From Negadavirga shengliensis (GTDB lineage Bacteria > Bacteroidota > Bacteroidia > Cytophagales > Cyclobacteriaceae), in contig NZ_JBHSJJ010000009.1 of the NCBI RefSeq assembly GCF_042652345.1, positions 62,001 to 126,000 of the forward strand: DNA of 64,000 bases. Reading direction: 5' to 3'. The notes under the pieces were generated by a model. The model ran no database searches and was not told the origin of the DNA. It saw only the letters and a program-made list of their open reading frames with translations. Below, piece after piece: positions 34,307 through 43,185 of the stretch; position 1 is the stretch's first letter; each line of letters begins with the position of its first letter. A program made the position numbers and the translations under genes.

Positions 34307-34900
34307 ATGAACAGAAGAGAAGCGTTAAAAAGCACAAGCATGATACTCGGAGTTGCCCTGTCCGGCAGCACGGTAGCAGCGCTTATGCAATCATGCGGAC
34401 AAAGCACTTCCCTGAAGTGGACACCGCAGGTGCTGGAAAAAAAACAGGCCCAAACCCTTTCTGCCATAGTGGATAGGATCTTGCCAAAAACGGATACCCC
34501 TGGCGCAGTGGAAGTCGGTGTGGACGAATTCATAGACAAAATGCTCAGCCATGTTTTTCCCGATGAGGTCAAAAAGGGCTTTATGCATGGTCTGGACAGC
34601 TTCAATCAAAATGCCAAGGACAAATTCGGGGAAGATTTTATAAAATCCTCGCCTGATCAACAGGATCAGTTGATCAGGGAATATGAAGAAAAATCCGAAC
34701 CCCTTCCCGGTTCCATGTGGGGCTTCTCATTTGGGGATCCCTCTTCTTTTCCTTTTTACAGGATGATGAAGGAATTGGCACTTTTGGGTTATTTCCATTC
34801 CGAAAAAATAGGCAAAGAAGTCCTCGCCTATGACCCTATTCCGGGCCCCTACCAAGGCTGTATTCCCTATGGCGATGTGGGAAAAAACTGGACGGAATAG
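34307..34900 (+). CDS. gluconate 2-dehydrogenase subunit 3-like, Tat-targeted partner
   Basis: 197 residues. NRREALKSTSMILGVALSGSTVAALMQSC gives a twin-arginine signal with a possible lipobox Cys. The mature part carries the subunit-3 pattern (TLSAIVDRILPKTDTPGAVEVGVDEFIDKMLSHVF, MWGFSFGDPSSFPFYRMMKELALLGYFHSEKIGKEVLAYDPIPGPYQGCIPY). It starts 10 bases after the GMC gene and should form a complex with it, supplying export and perhaps electron transfer. No heme-binding CXXCH is present, so a separate cytochrome is needed. Confidence 0.92.
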   Translation: MNRREALKSTSMILGVALSGSTVAALMQSCGQSTSLKWTPQVLEKKQAQTLSAIVDRILPKTDTPGAVEVGVDEFIDKMLSHVFPDEVKKGFMHGLDSFNQNAKDKFGEDFIKSSPDQQDQLIREYEEKSEPLPGSMWGFSFGDPSSFPFYRMMKELALLGYFHSEKIGKEVLAYDPIPGPYQGCIPYGDVGKNWTE

Positions 34901-34966
34901 GTTTATGGACGGTTTTTAAAATGCGTTTAAAAAATAAAATGGTATTTGAGATCAACTATTCCCCTT

Positions 34967-35896
34967 ATGAAAAAGCATTATTTATATCTTCTTGTAACCG
35001 GTTTGATTTTGGGCACACACGGCCTTATTTGGGCTCAATCCCTGGATACTGCATCCAAAAACCTTAAAGTGATTTCCTATAACATCTACAATGGCTTCGA
35101 CTACGGCAAAGACACAGAGAGGGAACAAGCTTTGGCGGAATGGCTGGCCTCTCAGCAGCCTGACGTGGTGGCGTTTCAGGAATTATGCGCTTTCACAGAG
35201 GAAAAACTCAAAACCTATGCATCCAATTGGGGTCATGACCATGTGGTATTACTGAAAGAAGACGGACACCCTGTGGGGATTACTTCCAACAAACCGATTA
35301 CCGTCAAGAAAAAAATGCTGGATGGATTTTGGCACGGTGCCCTCCATGCCTCTACCCACGGTATCGATTTTGTAGCGGTCCATCTATGTCCGTCAGACTA
35401 CGCTACCCGGATGCGGGAATCCGCATTGATTGCCAGCCAGGTGAAAGAAACCCTGTCTTCCCATGAAGATCCGCATATCATTTTGGGGGATTTCAACGCC
35501 CTTTCACCTTTTGACGCCCATTTGGACATGCTCCGCCCTGAGTTAAGGGAATGGTATTCAGAAATAGAGGCCGCAAATAAAAAGAAAGGGCATCAAACCC
35601 TGCTAAACGATCAGTTTGACTATAGTTTGATGGCCTCCTTTTTGGGATTTCCACTGATCGATGTATGTGCCCAAAAAGTGGACGGGGAGGAAAGGTTCAG
35701 TTTTCCAGCTCCTATCCATTTTGAGCCCAGAAGGAATCGGGAAGACATAGCCCCCCTAAGAAAACGTTTAGACTATATTTTGGCCTCGCCCAATCTGGCC
35801 CGGCAATGCGTTTCCGCAAAGATCATTAATGCCGGAATAGTTGATGATTTGTCAGATCATTACCCGGTTGTCGCTGAGTTTTCCATTCTGGAATGA
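34967..35896 (+). CDS. exported endonuclease/exonuclease/phosphatase-fold protein
   Basis: 309 residues from ATG 34967 (the TTG at 34946 adds seven residues before a good Sec signal YLYLLVTGLILGTHGLIWAQ). EEP-fold catalytic motifs: SYNIYNG (Asn), FQELC (Glu), LGDFNA (Asp-x-Asn) and SDHYPV (Asp-His). Members cleave phosphodiesters or phosphomonoesters such as sphingomyelin, inositol phosphates or DNA. An exported copy next to the GMC oxidoreductase may dephosphorylate a substrate, but substrate and operon linkage (66-base gap) are not certain. Confidence 0.88.
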   Translation: MKKHYLYLLVTGLILGTHGLIWAQSLDTASKNLKVISYNIYNGFDYGKDTEREQALAEWLASQQPDVVAFQELCAFTEEKLKTYASNWGHDHVVLLKEDGHPVGITSNKPITVKKKMLDGFWHGALHASTHGIDFVAVHLCPSDYATRMRESALIASQVKETLSSHEDPHIILGDFNALSPFDAHLDMLRPELREWYSEIEAANKKKGHQTLLNDQFDYSLMASFLGFPLIDVCAQKVDGEERFSFPAPIHFEPRRNREDIAPLRKRLDYILASPNLARQCVSAKIINAGIVDDLSDHYPVVAEFSILE

Positions 35897-35988
35897 CGAC
35901 TGAAGGTTTTTTGTGTGGGTTTTAACCAAAACTTGAAGCAATCCCTTAATCCCAAAGGTTCAAACACCATTTCCTAATGCCTATAATA

Positions 35989-36867
35989 TTATTCTTCTTG
36001 AGACAAAAAATTCTCCTTGTATTTTAATGGAGTGACTTTGGTAATTTTCTTGAACTGACGTTGGAAATAGGAAAAATTATTGAATCCGCTTTCATAGCAA
36101 ATTTGTGTGACGGTTAATTCGGATTCCATGAGTAGCCTGCAGGCATGTCCCACCCTTAGTTCGTTTATCATTTCGGAGAAAGTTTTGCCCGTTCTTTTTT
36201 TAAAAAACCTGCAAAAGGTGGAATTGCTCATGCTGATGAGAGAAGCCGCTTCTTCCAAATTGATGGTCTTTTTATAATTCAATAGGATATATTGATAAAT
36301 AGTATTTACCCTTTCCACATCTGAGGAATCTACCGGATAGTGAAATGCCGGGCTGGAAAGTTCTTTGATTTCCTTGGAATGGGATAGAATGTTGAGTATA
36401 TGGAAAAGCTGCAGTAATCTTTCAAAGCCATCTAAATACAGAATTTCCTCCATTTTTTGGGAGATGACTTCATTGGTTTTTCCATAAACTTTCAAACCCC
36501 TCATGGCTCTGGCAAACAGCTGGTTAATTTTTATCATTTCCGGTTTGTCAAAAAAATCTTTTCCCAAAAAGTCTTTTAAAAAATGGATGACTATTGCTCT
36601 TACCTTTAACTGATCATGTTCTTTTTGATAATATTTTTCATTGTTTCTATGGAAATGCGGCAGGTTAGGGCCAACGAAAATCATGTCGCCCGGATAAAAA
36701 AATTCCACATGATCGCCGACAAACCTTTTTCCTTCACTTTCGGTAATCACCGTCAGTTCAAACTCCGGATGAAAATGCCACGGAGTAGTAATATGGGACA
36801 ATATATCCTCTTTGATCGCAAATGAACTTTTAGAAGTAACAGAAATTTTTTCTAGCAGGGGTTCCAC
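35989..36867 (-). CDS. AraC-family regulator with cupin sensor domain
   Basis: 292 residues starting at GTG 36867; no ATG is available before an in-frame stop. N-terminal cupin-type sensor (ILSHITTPWHFHPEFELTVITES, GDMIFVGPNLPHFHRN), then the AraC double helix-turn-helix at the C-terminus (NLEEAASLISMSNSTFCRFFKKRTGKTFSEMINELRVGHACRLL, TQICYESGFNNFSYFQRQFKKITKVTP). A small-sugar or keto-sugar sensor is likely. It is divergent from the FG-GAP gene at 37028 and is the obvious candidate regulator of the 37-46 kb catabolic set. Confidence 0.92.
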   Translation of the reverse strand: MEPLLEKISVTSKSSFAIKEDILSHITTPWHFHPEFELTVITESEGKRFVGDHVEFFYPGDMIFVGPNLPHFHRNNEKYYQKEHDQLKVRAIVIHFLKDFLGKDFFDKPEMIKINQLFARAMRGLKVYGKTNEVISQKMEEILYLDGFERLLQLFHILNILSHSKEIKELSSPAFHYPVDSSDVERVNTIYQYILLNYKKTINLEEAASLISMSNSTFCRFFKKRTGKTFSEMINELRVGHACRLLMESELTVTQICYESGFNNFSYFQRQFKKITKVTPLKYKENFLSQEE

Positions 36868-37027
36868 AATTTTTTTGGTTAATGTGTTTTAATATGGAGA
36901 AAAAAAGTGAATTATACCCAATATTTGACAATATAGTACATAAAATCGCCCAAATAGGTGAGGGTTATATGATTTTTCAGTAGTAGATTTGTTTAAATAT
37001 AGTTGCAATAACCAAAATAGACACAAT

Positions 37028-38350
37028 ATGCACCTACTTTTCAAATATTATTCTATCATTGATCGTTACAGTAAAACTTTCTATTTGTTCTTTTTTTGGT
37101 TCGTTATGGCTGGTATTTTAATGCACTGTACCGAAAGCAAAAGCGAAGATGATCAAGAGCAAATCAAACCTGTAGAAATACCTGATGTGAGCTGGGAACA
37201 CGTCTCCACTACAACGGGCGACTTGGACGAACCCAATTCAGGCAACCAGCAAACGGCCACCTTGGTCTGTGACATTGACATGGACGGTGTCAACGATTTC
37301 TTTATTACAGAACGTACCAAAGGGCCTTCAGTATTATTGTACAGACGGACTGATGAAGGTTGGGACAGATACATAGTTGAGGATACACCGCTAACCATAG
37401 AAGCGGGGTCTGCTTTTCATGACATTGATGGAGATGGGGATTTGGATATCGTTTTTGGAGGGGACGGCAGGAGCAATGAAATCTGGTGGTGGGAAAATCC
37501 ATATCCTGATTTTGATCCCACCACACCGTGGAAAAGACGCAACATCAAAAAGTCTGGAGCCAATAAGCATCATGACCAGATTTTTGCCGATGTCACGGGA
37601 AACGGTAAAATGGAATTGGTATTCTGGAACCAGGGAGACAGAAAACTTTTTGTAGCTCCTGTACCGGATCATGTTAAAACGGTGGATGTATGGGAAATCC
37701 ATGAAATTTATGCCTATCCTGAAATCTATACTCCCCAAAAAGGGAGGTATCCCGGTTGGAAAAGGCCAAATGAACATGAGGGATTGGCCATTGAGGATAT
37801 GGACGGAGACGGGAAAATGGACATTGTGGGAGGGGGTAGATGGTTTAAACATATCGATGGCTATAATTTTGAAGTACATGTTATAGATGAGGGATATGCC
37901 TTTACCCGGTCTGTGGCCGGGCAATTTGTACCTGGAGGCAGGCCGGAAGTAATGTTGTCAGCCGGTGACGGGGCAGCTCCTTTGGTTTTTTATCAATGGG
38001 AAAATGGGGAATGGAGCGAAAAGGTTCTGATTGACACCTTATATGATGGCCATTCCATCAATAAGGTGGATTTTAACGGGGACGGGCATTTGGATCTGTT
38101 TATCGCGGAAATGAACCTGGGGAACCATCCCGATAAACCGAAAGCAAGGATTTTATTGGGTGATGGAAAGGGCAACTTTGAAATACATGAGCTATTGGAG
38201 GGATTTGGGATGCATGAAAGTCTGATGATAGATCTGGATGGAGACGGGGATTTGGACATTCTCGGCAAGCCTTACACCTGGAAAGCGCCAAGGCTGGATA
38301 TCTGGCTGAACAACGGGACGGGTAAAAGGCGCAGCCTAGGGGGCGGCTAA
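37028..38350 (+). CDS. FG-GAP/VCBS repeat lipoprotein (copy 1)
   Basis: 440 residues from ATG 37028 (a TTG 39 bases upstream is rejected). The hydrophobic start ends in a probable lipobox Cys (GILMHCTES). Six or so FG-GAP calcium-loop motifs are visible, among them DIDGDGDLDIVFGG, DVTGNGKMELVF, DMDGDGKMDIVGGG, DFNGDGHLDLFIAE and DLDGDGDLDILG, giving a beta-propeller of the integrin-alpha type. It is a surface or periplasmic binding protein of unknown ligand. It precedes the isomerase-dehydratase operon by 87 bases and has two paralogues at 51135 and 53672. Confidence 0.88.
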   Translation: MHLLFKYYSIIDRYSKTFYLFFFWFVMAGILMHCTESKSEDDQEQIKPVEIPDVSWEHVSTTTGDLDEPNSGNQQTATLVCDIDMDGVNDFFITERTKGPSVLLYRRTDEGWDRYIVEDTPLTIEAGSAFHDIDGDGDLDIVFGGDGRSNEIWWWENPYPDFDPTTPWKRRNIKKSGANKHHDQIFADVTGNGKMELVFWNQGDRKLFVAPVPDHVKTVDVWEIHEIYAYPEIYTPQKGRYPGWKRPNEHEGLAIEDMDGDGKMDIVGGGRWFKHIDGYNFEVHVIDEGYAFTRSVAGQFVPGGRPEVMLSAGDGAAPLVFYQWENGEWSEKVLIDTLYDGHSINKVDFNGDGHLDLFIAEMNLGNHPDKPKARILLGDGKGNFEIHELLEGFGMHESLMIDLDGDGDLDILGKPYTWKAPRLDIWLNNGTGKRRSLGGG

Positions 38351-38437
38351 CTTTCTGAAACACCGGATTGTTCTAAATACCGGTGTTGATGCTTTGAGAA
38401 TTTCTATTCGCAAACCAAATGAAACCAGTTTATTGCC

Positions 38438-39490
38438 ATGAAGACCATCAAAGGACCCGCTATTTTTCTGGCCCAGTTTTTAAAGGATAGCCCACCTTAT
38501 CATGACTTGGAAAGTATTTCAGGTTGGGCGGCATCATTAGGATATAAAGGGATTCAAATTCCAACATGGGACCGACGGATTTTTGATCTGGAGCAGGCAT
38601 CGCAATCCAAAGGGTATTGTGAGGATTATAAAGGAAAATTAAAGGAAAAGGGTCTGGAGGTGGTGGAACTTGCTTCCTATTTGCAGGGACAGGTTATGGC
38701 CATCCATCCCGCCTATGAATTGTTGTTCCAACCTTTCTATCCCAAAGGTTTGGATGATCCTGGAAGATTGGAATGGGCTTCTGAACAGCTCCGGCAGACG
38801 ATTTTGGCAAGTGCATATTTCGGGACCGAAAATATTTCTGTTTTATCAGGAGGTTTGGCCTGGCCCTATATCTATCCCTGGCCACAACGCTCCAAAGGCC
38901 TTGTTGATGAAGCATTTGGGGAATTGGCCAGGCGTTGGCTGCCCCTCTTTGATAGGGGCAAAGAATATGGGATCACTTTTGGCTTTGAGCTTCATCCAGG
39001 TTCTGATCTTTATGACGGAGCTACCTTTCTTCGTTTTCTGGATAAGGTTTCGCACCATCCTGCTGCTTGCATCACTTATGATGCAAGCCATTTTTTGTTG
39101 CAGCAGATGGATTATGTAGAATTCATCCGGATTTTTCATGACCGGATCAAAGCATTTCACGTCAAAGATGCGGAATTCATTACAAATGGTTTGACAGGGG
39201 TTTATGGCGGATACCATGATTGGGTCAACAGGGCAGGCCGGTTCCGTTCCCCGGGAGATGGGCAGGTGGATTTTAAAAAAATCTTTACAGAACTTACCAC
39301 CCGTCGATATGAAGGTTGGGCCATCCTGGAATGGGAATGTTGTGTCAAAAGCCCGGAGCAGGGGGCAAAAGAAGGCGCTCTGTTCATAGCCTCCCATATT
39401 ATAGAAGCCACCCAATATGTATTTGATGATTTTGCCAGCAGCCCGACCGACCATGGGATGAACAAACAAATTCTTGGATTAGACCGATAA
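38438..39490 (+). CDS. sugar phosphate isomerase/epimerase-type TIM barrel
   Basis: 350 residues of the AP-endonuclease-2/xylose-isomerase-like fold. Divalent-metal positions appear in FELHPGSDLYDG (Glu/His), TYDASHF (Asp/His), FHVKDAEF and LEWEC (Glu). SDLYD and GGYHDWVNRAGRFRSPGDGQVDF are typical of a Bacteroidota subgroup paired with Gfo/Idh/MocA dehydrogenases. There is no signal peptide, so it is cytoplasmic. It probably isomerises or epimerises a sugar or keto-sugar, or cleaves a 3-keto-glycoside. It begins the operon that runs to 45954; the next gene follows after 8 bases. Confidence 0.85.
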   Translation: MKTIKGPAIFLAQFLKDSPPYHDLESISGWAASLGYKGIQIPTWDRRIFDLEQASQSKGYCEDYKGKLKEKGLEVVELASYLQGQVMAIHPAYELLFQPFYPKGLDDPGRLEWASEQLRQTILASAYFGTENISVLSGGLAWPYIYPWPQRSKGLVDEAFGELARRWLPLFDRGKEYGITFGFELHPGSDLYDGATFLRFLDKVSHHPAACITYDASHFLLQQMDYVEFIRIFHDRIKAFHVKDAEFITNGLTGVYGGYHDWVNRAGRFRSPGDGQVDFKKIFTELTTRRYEGWAILEWECCVKSPEQGAKEGALFIASHIIEATQYVFDDFASSPTDHGMNKQILGLDR

Positions 39491-39498
39491 TAATAATT

Positions 39499-40638
39499 GT
39501 GAAAGAGGAACTAAACATTGGTATAATAGGAACCCAGTTTATGGGAAAGGCACATAGCAATGCGTACAGGCAGGTACCCCGGTTTTTTAATATTCCGATA
39601 AATCTCCACTTGCATACTGCCTGTGGAAGGAACAAAGCGGCACTGGACCAATTTGCACAAAAATTTGGCTGGGATCGTGCTGAAACAGATTGGGAAAAGA
39701 TCATGGAAGATGAAACTATTAATATAGTAGATATTGCTGCCCCGAATGACCTGCACATGCCTATAGCCAAGGCTGCAGCTAAAGCAGGAAAACACATTTT
39801 ATGTGAAAAACCCATTGCTTTAAATTTAATTGAGGCCAAAGAAATGTACCAGTCAGCCCAAAAAGCTGGAGTTATTCACATGATGGTTTTCAATTACCGT
39901 TTTGTCCCGGCCATTGCACTTGCCAAACAATTAATAGAGGAAGGGAAAATCGGTAAGATCCATCACTTTAATGGCGTGTATTATCAGGACTGGTTGGTGG
40001 ATCCCAATTTTCCAATTACCTGGCGGCATGATGCCAAAACATCAGGCTCAGGTGCCCATGGTGATATGAATGCCCACATAGTGGATTTGGCACGTTTCTT
40101 AGTAGGGGAATTTATCTCCGTCAATGGCCTTCAGAAAACTTTTGTTACAGAAAGGCCTCTTGCCCCAGGAGAGGGAAAAGGTGCAGTCACTACCGATGAT
40201 GCGACCACTTTTCAGGCGGAATTTGAGAATGGGGCCTTGGGATCATTTATTGCCACCCGCTTTGCCAATGGCAGGAAAAATTTCCTGAGACTGGAAATCT
40301 TTGGGAGTAAGGGAAGTCTGGTGTTTAATTTGGAGCGGATGAACGAACTGCAATATTTCTCCCTGGAGGAGGATCCAAAATGCCAGGGATTCCGTACTGT
40401 CCTGGTTACAGAATCCCGTCAACCCTATATCGATGCATGGTGGCCTCCCGGACATATTATTGGATGGGAGCATACTTTCGTCCACTTGGTAAAAACTTTA
40501 GTGGAAGGGATAGCGGGGAACAAACAAGTAAGGCCTGACTTTTATGATGGGTTAAAATGCCAACAGGTGCTGGATGCAGTGATGGAATCAGCCCGGGAAA
40601 GAAAATGGACAGACATTGAACTTGATTTAAAACTATAA
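39499..40638 (+). CDS. Gfo/Idh/MocA-family dehydrogenase
   Basis: 379 residues from GTG 39499, directly after the previous stop. N-terminal NAD(P)-binding motif GIIGTQFMGKAHSNAY, then the catalytic-lysine motif CEKPIALN and C-terminal domain features (GVYYQDWLVDPNFPITWRHDAKTSGSGAHGDMNAHIVDLARFL). His in GDMNAHIVD is the usual acid/base partner. No signal, so cytoplasmic. It is a reversible sugar or inositol dehydrogenase; together with the adjacent TIM-barrel gene it forms a widespread couple thought to handle keto-sugars. Confidence 0.9.
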   Translation: MKEELNIGIIGTQFMGKAHSNAYRQVPRFFNIPINLHLHTACGRNKAALDQFAQKFGWDRAETDWEKIMEDETINIVDIAAPNDLHMPIAKAAAKAGKHILCEKPIALNLIEAKEMYQSAQKAGVIHMMVFNYRFVPAIALAKQLIEEGKIGKIHHFNGVYYQDWLVDPNFPITWRHDAKTSGSGAHGDMNAHIVDLARFLVGEFISVNGLQKTFVTERPLAPGEGKGAVTTDDATTFQAEFENGALGSFIATRFANGRKNFLRLEIFGSKGSLVFNLERMNELQYFSLEEDPKCQGFRTVLVTESRQPYIDAWWPPGHIIGWEHTFVHLVKTLVEGIAGNKQVRPDFYDGLKCQQVLDAVMESARERKWTDIELDLKL

Positions 40639-40645
40639 GAGAAAT

Positions 40646-42322
40646 ATGGCGGAACTAAACAAATTCAGCAAACATGTAACCCAAAATGATACTTCTCCAG
40701 GAGCACAATCCATGTTACATGCGATTGGGTTGAGCAGGGAGGATCTTAAAAAGCCGCAAATAGGCATAGCAAGCGCCGGATGGGAGGGCAACCCCTGTAA
40801 TATGCATTTAAATGATCTGGCCAGGAAAATAAAGGAAAGCATTATGAAAGAAGACCTCATGGGGCTGATATTCCACACTGCCGGCGTAAGCGATGCCATT
40901 TCCATGGGCTCAAGCGGTATGCGGTTTTCCCTTCCATCCAGGGATGTTATTGCAGATTCTGTGGAAATGGTAGGAGGTGCCCAATGGTACGATGGCTTAG
41001 TTGCTGTGGTAGGATGCGATAAAAATATTCCAGGCGCCCTTATGGGCATCAGCCGTCTTAACCGTCCGGGAATAATGTTTTATGGAGGTACCATCAAGGC
41101 CGGTCATTATAATGGGAAAAAACTGGACATCATTTCTTCATTTGAAGCCACTGGAAGCCGCTCCACCGGTGAAATCAATGAGGAGGAATTCAGAGACATC
41201 GTTTTTCATGCCTGTCCGGGAAGAGGGTCCTGCAGTGGCATGTATACGGCAAATACCATGGCATCTGCAGTTGAAGCCATGGGCATGTGCCTGCCTTTCA
41301 ATTCATCTTATCCGGCGGCAGATGAGTTCAAGCAGGTGGAGACCCACAAAGTGGGCCATGCCATGCTTCAACTGCTGGAAAAAGACATTAAACCAAAGGA
41401 TATACTTACCAGGGAGGCATTTGAAAATGCCATACGGTTGGTGATGATAACAGGGGGTTCTACCAATGCGGTGATTCATTTGATTGCCCTGGCCAGAGCC
41501 ATTGACGTGCCCTTGAGCATAAAGGATTTCCAATATTTCAGCAATAACACACCTGTATTGGGCGATTTAAAACCCAGCGGGGAATATGTAATGGAGGATT
41601 TATTTCAGGTTGGAGGAATACCTGCCGTATTGAAGATGATGCTTAGAGAAGGGTTGCTGCATGGGGACTGTATGACAGTAACCGGAAAAACCATGGCAGA
41701 AAATCTGGCAGAGGTGGAAGATTTGACAGAAGGTCAGGACATCATTCATCCCCTCAGCAATCCCATCAAACCAATAGGCCACCTGCAGGTACTGTATGGC
41801 AATTTGGCTGAACAGGGTGCAGTGGCCAAGATTACCGGTAAGGAAGGGGAACAGTTTACCGGATCGGCACAGGTATTTAATTCTGAGGAGGAAACCAATG
41901 AGGCTATTTTAATGGGAAGGGTAAAGGCAGGCAGTGTGGTGGTGATCCGTTATTGTGGGCCAAAAGGAGGTCCTGGAATGCCTGAAATGTTGAAACCTAC
42001 CGCAGCCCTTATGGGTGCCGCTTTGGGCAAAAAAGTTGCCCTGATAACGGATGGGAGGTTTTCCGGAGGCACCCATGGTTTTGTAGTGGGGCATATTACA
42101 CCCGAGGCACAGGAAGGCGGCAATTTGGCCTTGGTCAGAGATGGGGATAAAATCACCATTGATGCCATAGATAACAAACTTTATGTGCACCTTTCCGATG
42201 AAGAATTGGCAGAAAGGAGAAAGCTCTGGCTACAACCGTCCTTGAAGGTGTCCAAAGGCATTTTGCACAAATACGCAAAAGCGGTAAAATCTGCCTCGGA
42301 AGGCTGTGTAACGGATGAATAG
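40646..42322 (+). CDS. IlvD/Edd-family dehydratase
   Basis: 558 residues, the length of dihydroxy-acid dehydratase. The three Fe-S Cys positions are kept: C51 (GNPCNMH), C124 (VGCDKNIPG) and C196 (GRGSCSGMY), as is the C-terminal RFSGGTHGFVVGHITPEAQEGG. IlvD acts in valine/isoleucine synthesis, while paralogues (Edd, xylonate, arabonate, galactonate or gluconate dehydratases) dehydrate sugar acids to 2-keto-3-deoxy acids. Here it lies between a sugar dehydrogenase and a split transketolase, with no branched-chain amino acid gene nearby, so a sugar-acid role is more likely. I leave the symbol empty for that reason. Confidence 0.88.
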   Translation: MAELNKFSKHVTQNDTSPGAQSMLHAIGLSREDLKKPQIGIASAGWEGNPCNMHLNDLARKIKESIMKEDLMGLIFHTAGVSDAISMGSSGMRFSLPSRDVIADSVEMVGGAQWYDGLVAVVGCDKNIPGALMGISRLNRPGIMFYGGTIKAGHYNGKKLDIISSFEATGSRSTGEINEEEFRDIVFHACPGRGSCSGMYTANTMASAVEAMGMCLPFNSSYPAADEFKQVETHKVGHAMLQLLEKDIKPKDILTREAFENAIRLVMITGGSTNAVIHLIALARAIDVPLSIKDFQYFSNNTPVLGDLKPSGEYVMEDLFQVGGIPAVLKMMLREGLLHGDCMTVTGKTMAENLAEVEDLTEGQDIIHPLSNPIKPIGHLQVLYGNLAEQGAVAKITGKEGEQFTGSAQVFNSEEETNEAILMGRVKAGSVVVIRYCGPKGGPGMPEMLKPTAALMGAALGKKVALITDGRFSGGTHGFVVGHITPEAQEGGNLALVRDGDKITIDAIDNKLYVHLSDEELAERRKLWLQPSLKVSKGILHKYAKAVKSASEGCVTDE

Positions 42323-42345
42323 GGGATAATATAAAGTATACGGTA

Positions 42346-43185
42346 ATGACACAACTATTAGAAGAGAACACATTGAAAGCTTTGCAGAACAAGGCACTGG
42401 AAATAAGAAAGGAAATAATCACCATGGTTCACAGGGCCAACTCCGGCCATGTGGGCGGTAGTCTGGGGGCCACTGATCTGGTGGTTGCCCTGTATTATCA
42501 CCTGATGAACCATAGGCCTGACAATTCTGATTGGGAAGACAGAGATAGATTTGTTCTCTCCAAAGGACATTGTACACCGGTGATTTACGCTGTATTGGCG
42601 GACTGCGGTTATTTCCCAATGGAGGATTTAAAATCATTCAGGCGTCCGGGATCTCACCTGCAGGGCCACCCCTACCAACCTATAACTCCCGGGATAGATG
42701 CTTCTACCGGCACACTGGGCTTGGGAATTTCTACAGGGGTTGGGATGGCGCTGGGTGGAAAAATCAGGAACAAAAGCCATTACTATTACATTATCTGTGG
42801 AGATGGGGAAATACAGGAAGGCCAGGCTTGGGAGGCGGCAATGTTTGCCAATAAATACAAATTGGATAATGTAATTGCCTTCGTCGACAGGAATTACCTG
42901 CAAACAGATGGTAATTCGGAAGACATTATGCCCTTGGATCCCCTTAAGCCCAAATGGGAAAGTTTCGGTTGGCAGGTGATGGAAATTGACGGGAATGACC
43001 TACAGCAGATTGTGGGCGCGGTAGGAAAAGCCAAAGAAATGAAAGGAAAACCTACCATGATCATTGCCAATACCATCAAAGGGAAAGGGGTCTCCTTTAT
43101 GGAAAATGTGGTAAAATGGCATGGTACACCACCGGAAAATAAAGATTTTGAAAATGCAATGAAAGAATTGGATCATGGAATTTAA
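42346..43185 (+). CDS. transketolase-like N-terminal subunit (ThDP-binding)
   Basis: 279 residues, the thiamine-diphosphate PP half of transketolase as a separate chain. Motifs: SGHVGGSLG (H35), SKGHCTPVIYA, and the metal/ThDP motif GDGEIQEGQ starting at 152 with Asn183 about 30 residues later. The reading frame overlaps the next gene by 11 bases, so the two subunits are made together. Split transketolases act in pathways such as apulose-4-phosphate or sulfofructose cleavage as well as in the pentose phosphate pathway. The substrate here is not known. Confidence 0.9.
   Translation: MTQLLEENTLKALQNKALEIRKEIITMVHRANSGHVGGSLGATDLVVALYYHLMNHRPDNSDWEDRDRFVLSKGHCTPVIYAVLADCGYFPMEDLKSFRRPGSHLQGHPYQPITPGIDASTGTLGLGISTGVGMALGGKIRNKSHYYYIICGDGEIQEGQAWEAAMFANKYKLDNVIAFVDRNYLQTDGNSEDIMPLDPLKPKWESFGWQVMEIDGNDLQQIVGAVGKAKEMKGKPTMIIANTIKGKGVSFMENVVKWHGTPPENKDFENAMKELDHGI

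Noticed and set aside
38846..39469. Minus-strand frame of about 207 codons opposite the TIM-barrel isomerase
   Set aside because: The plus-strand product has conserved metal motifs and tight operon spacing; the antisense peptide matches nothing.
40646..42322. Naming this gene ilvD outright
   Set aside because: All Fe-S cysteines fit dihydroxy-acid dehydratase, but the sugar-catabolic operon makes a sugar-acid dehydratase equally or more likely, so no symbol was given.
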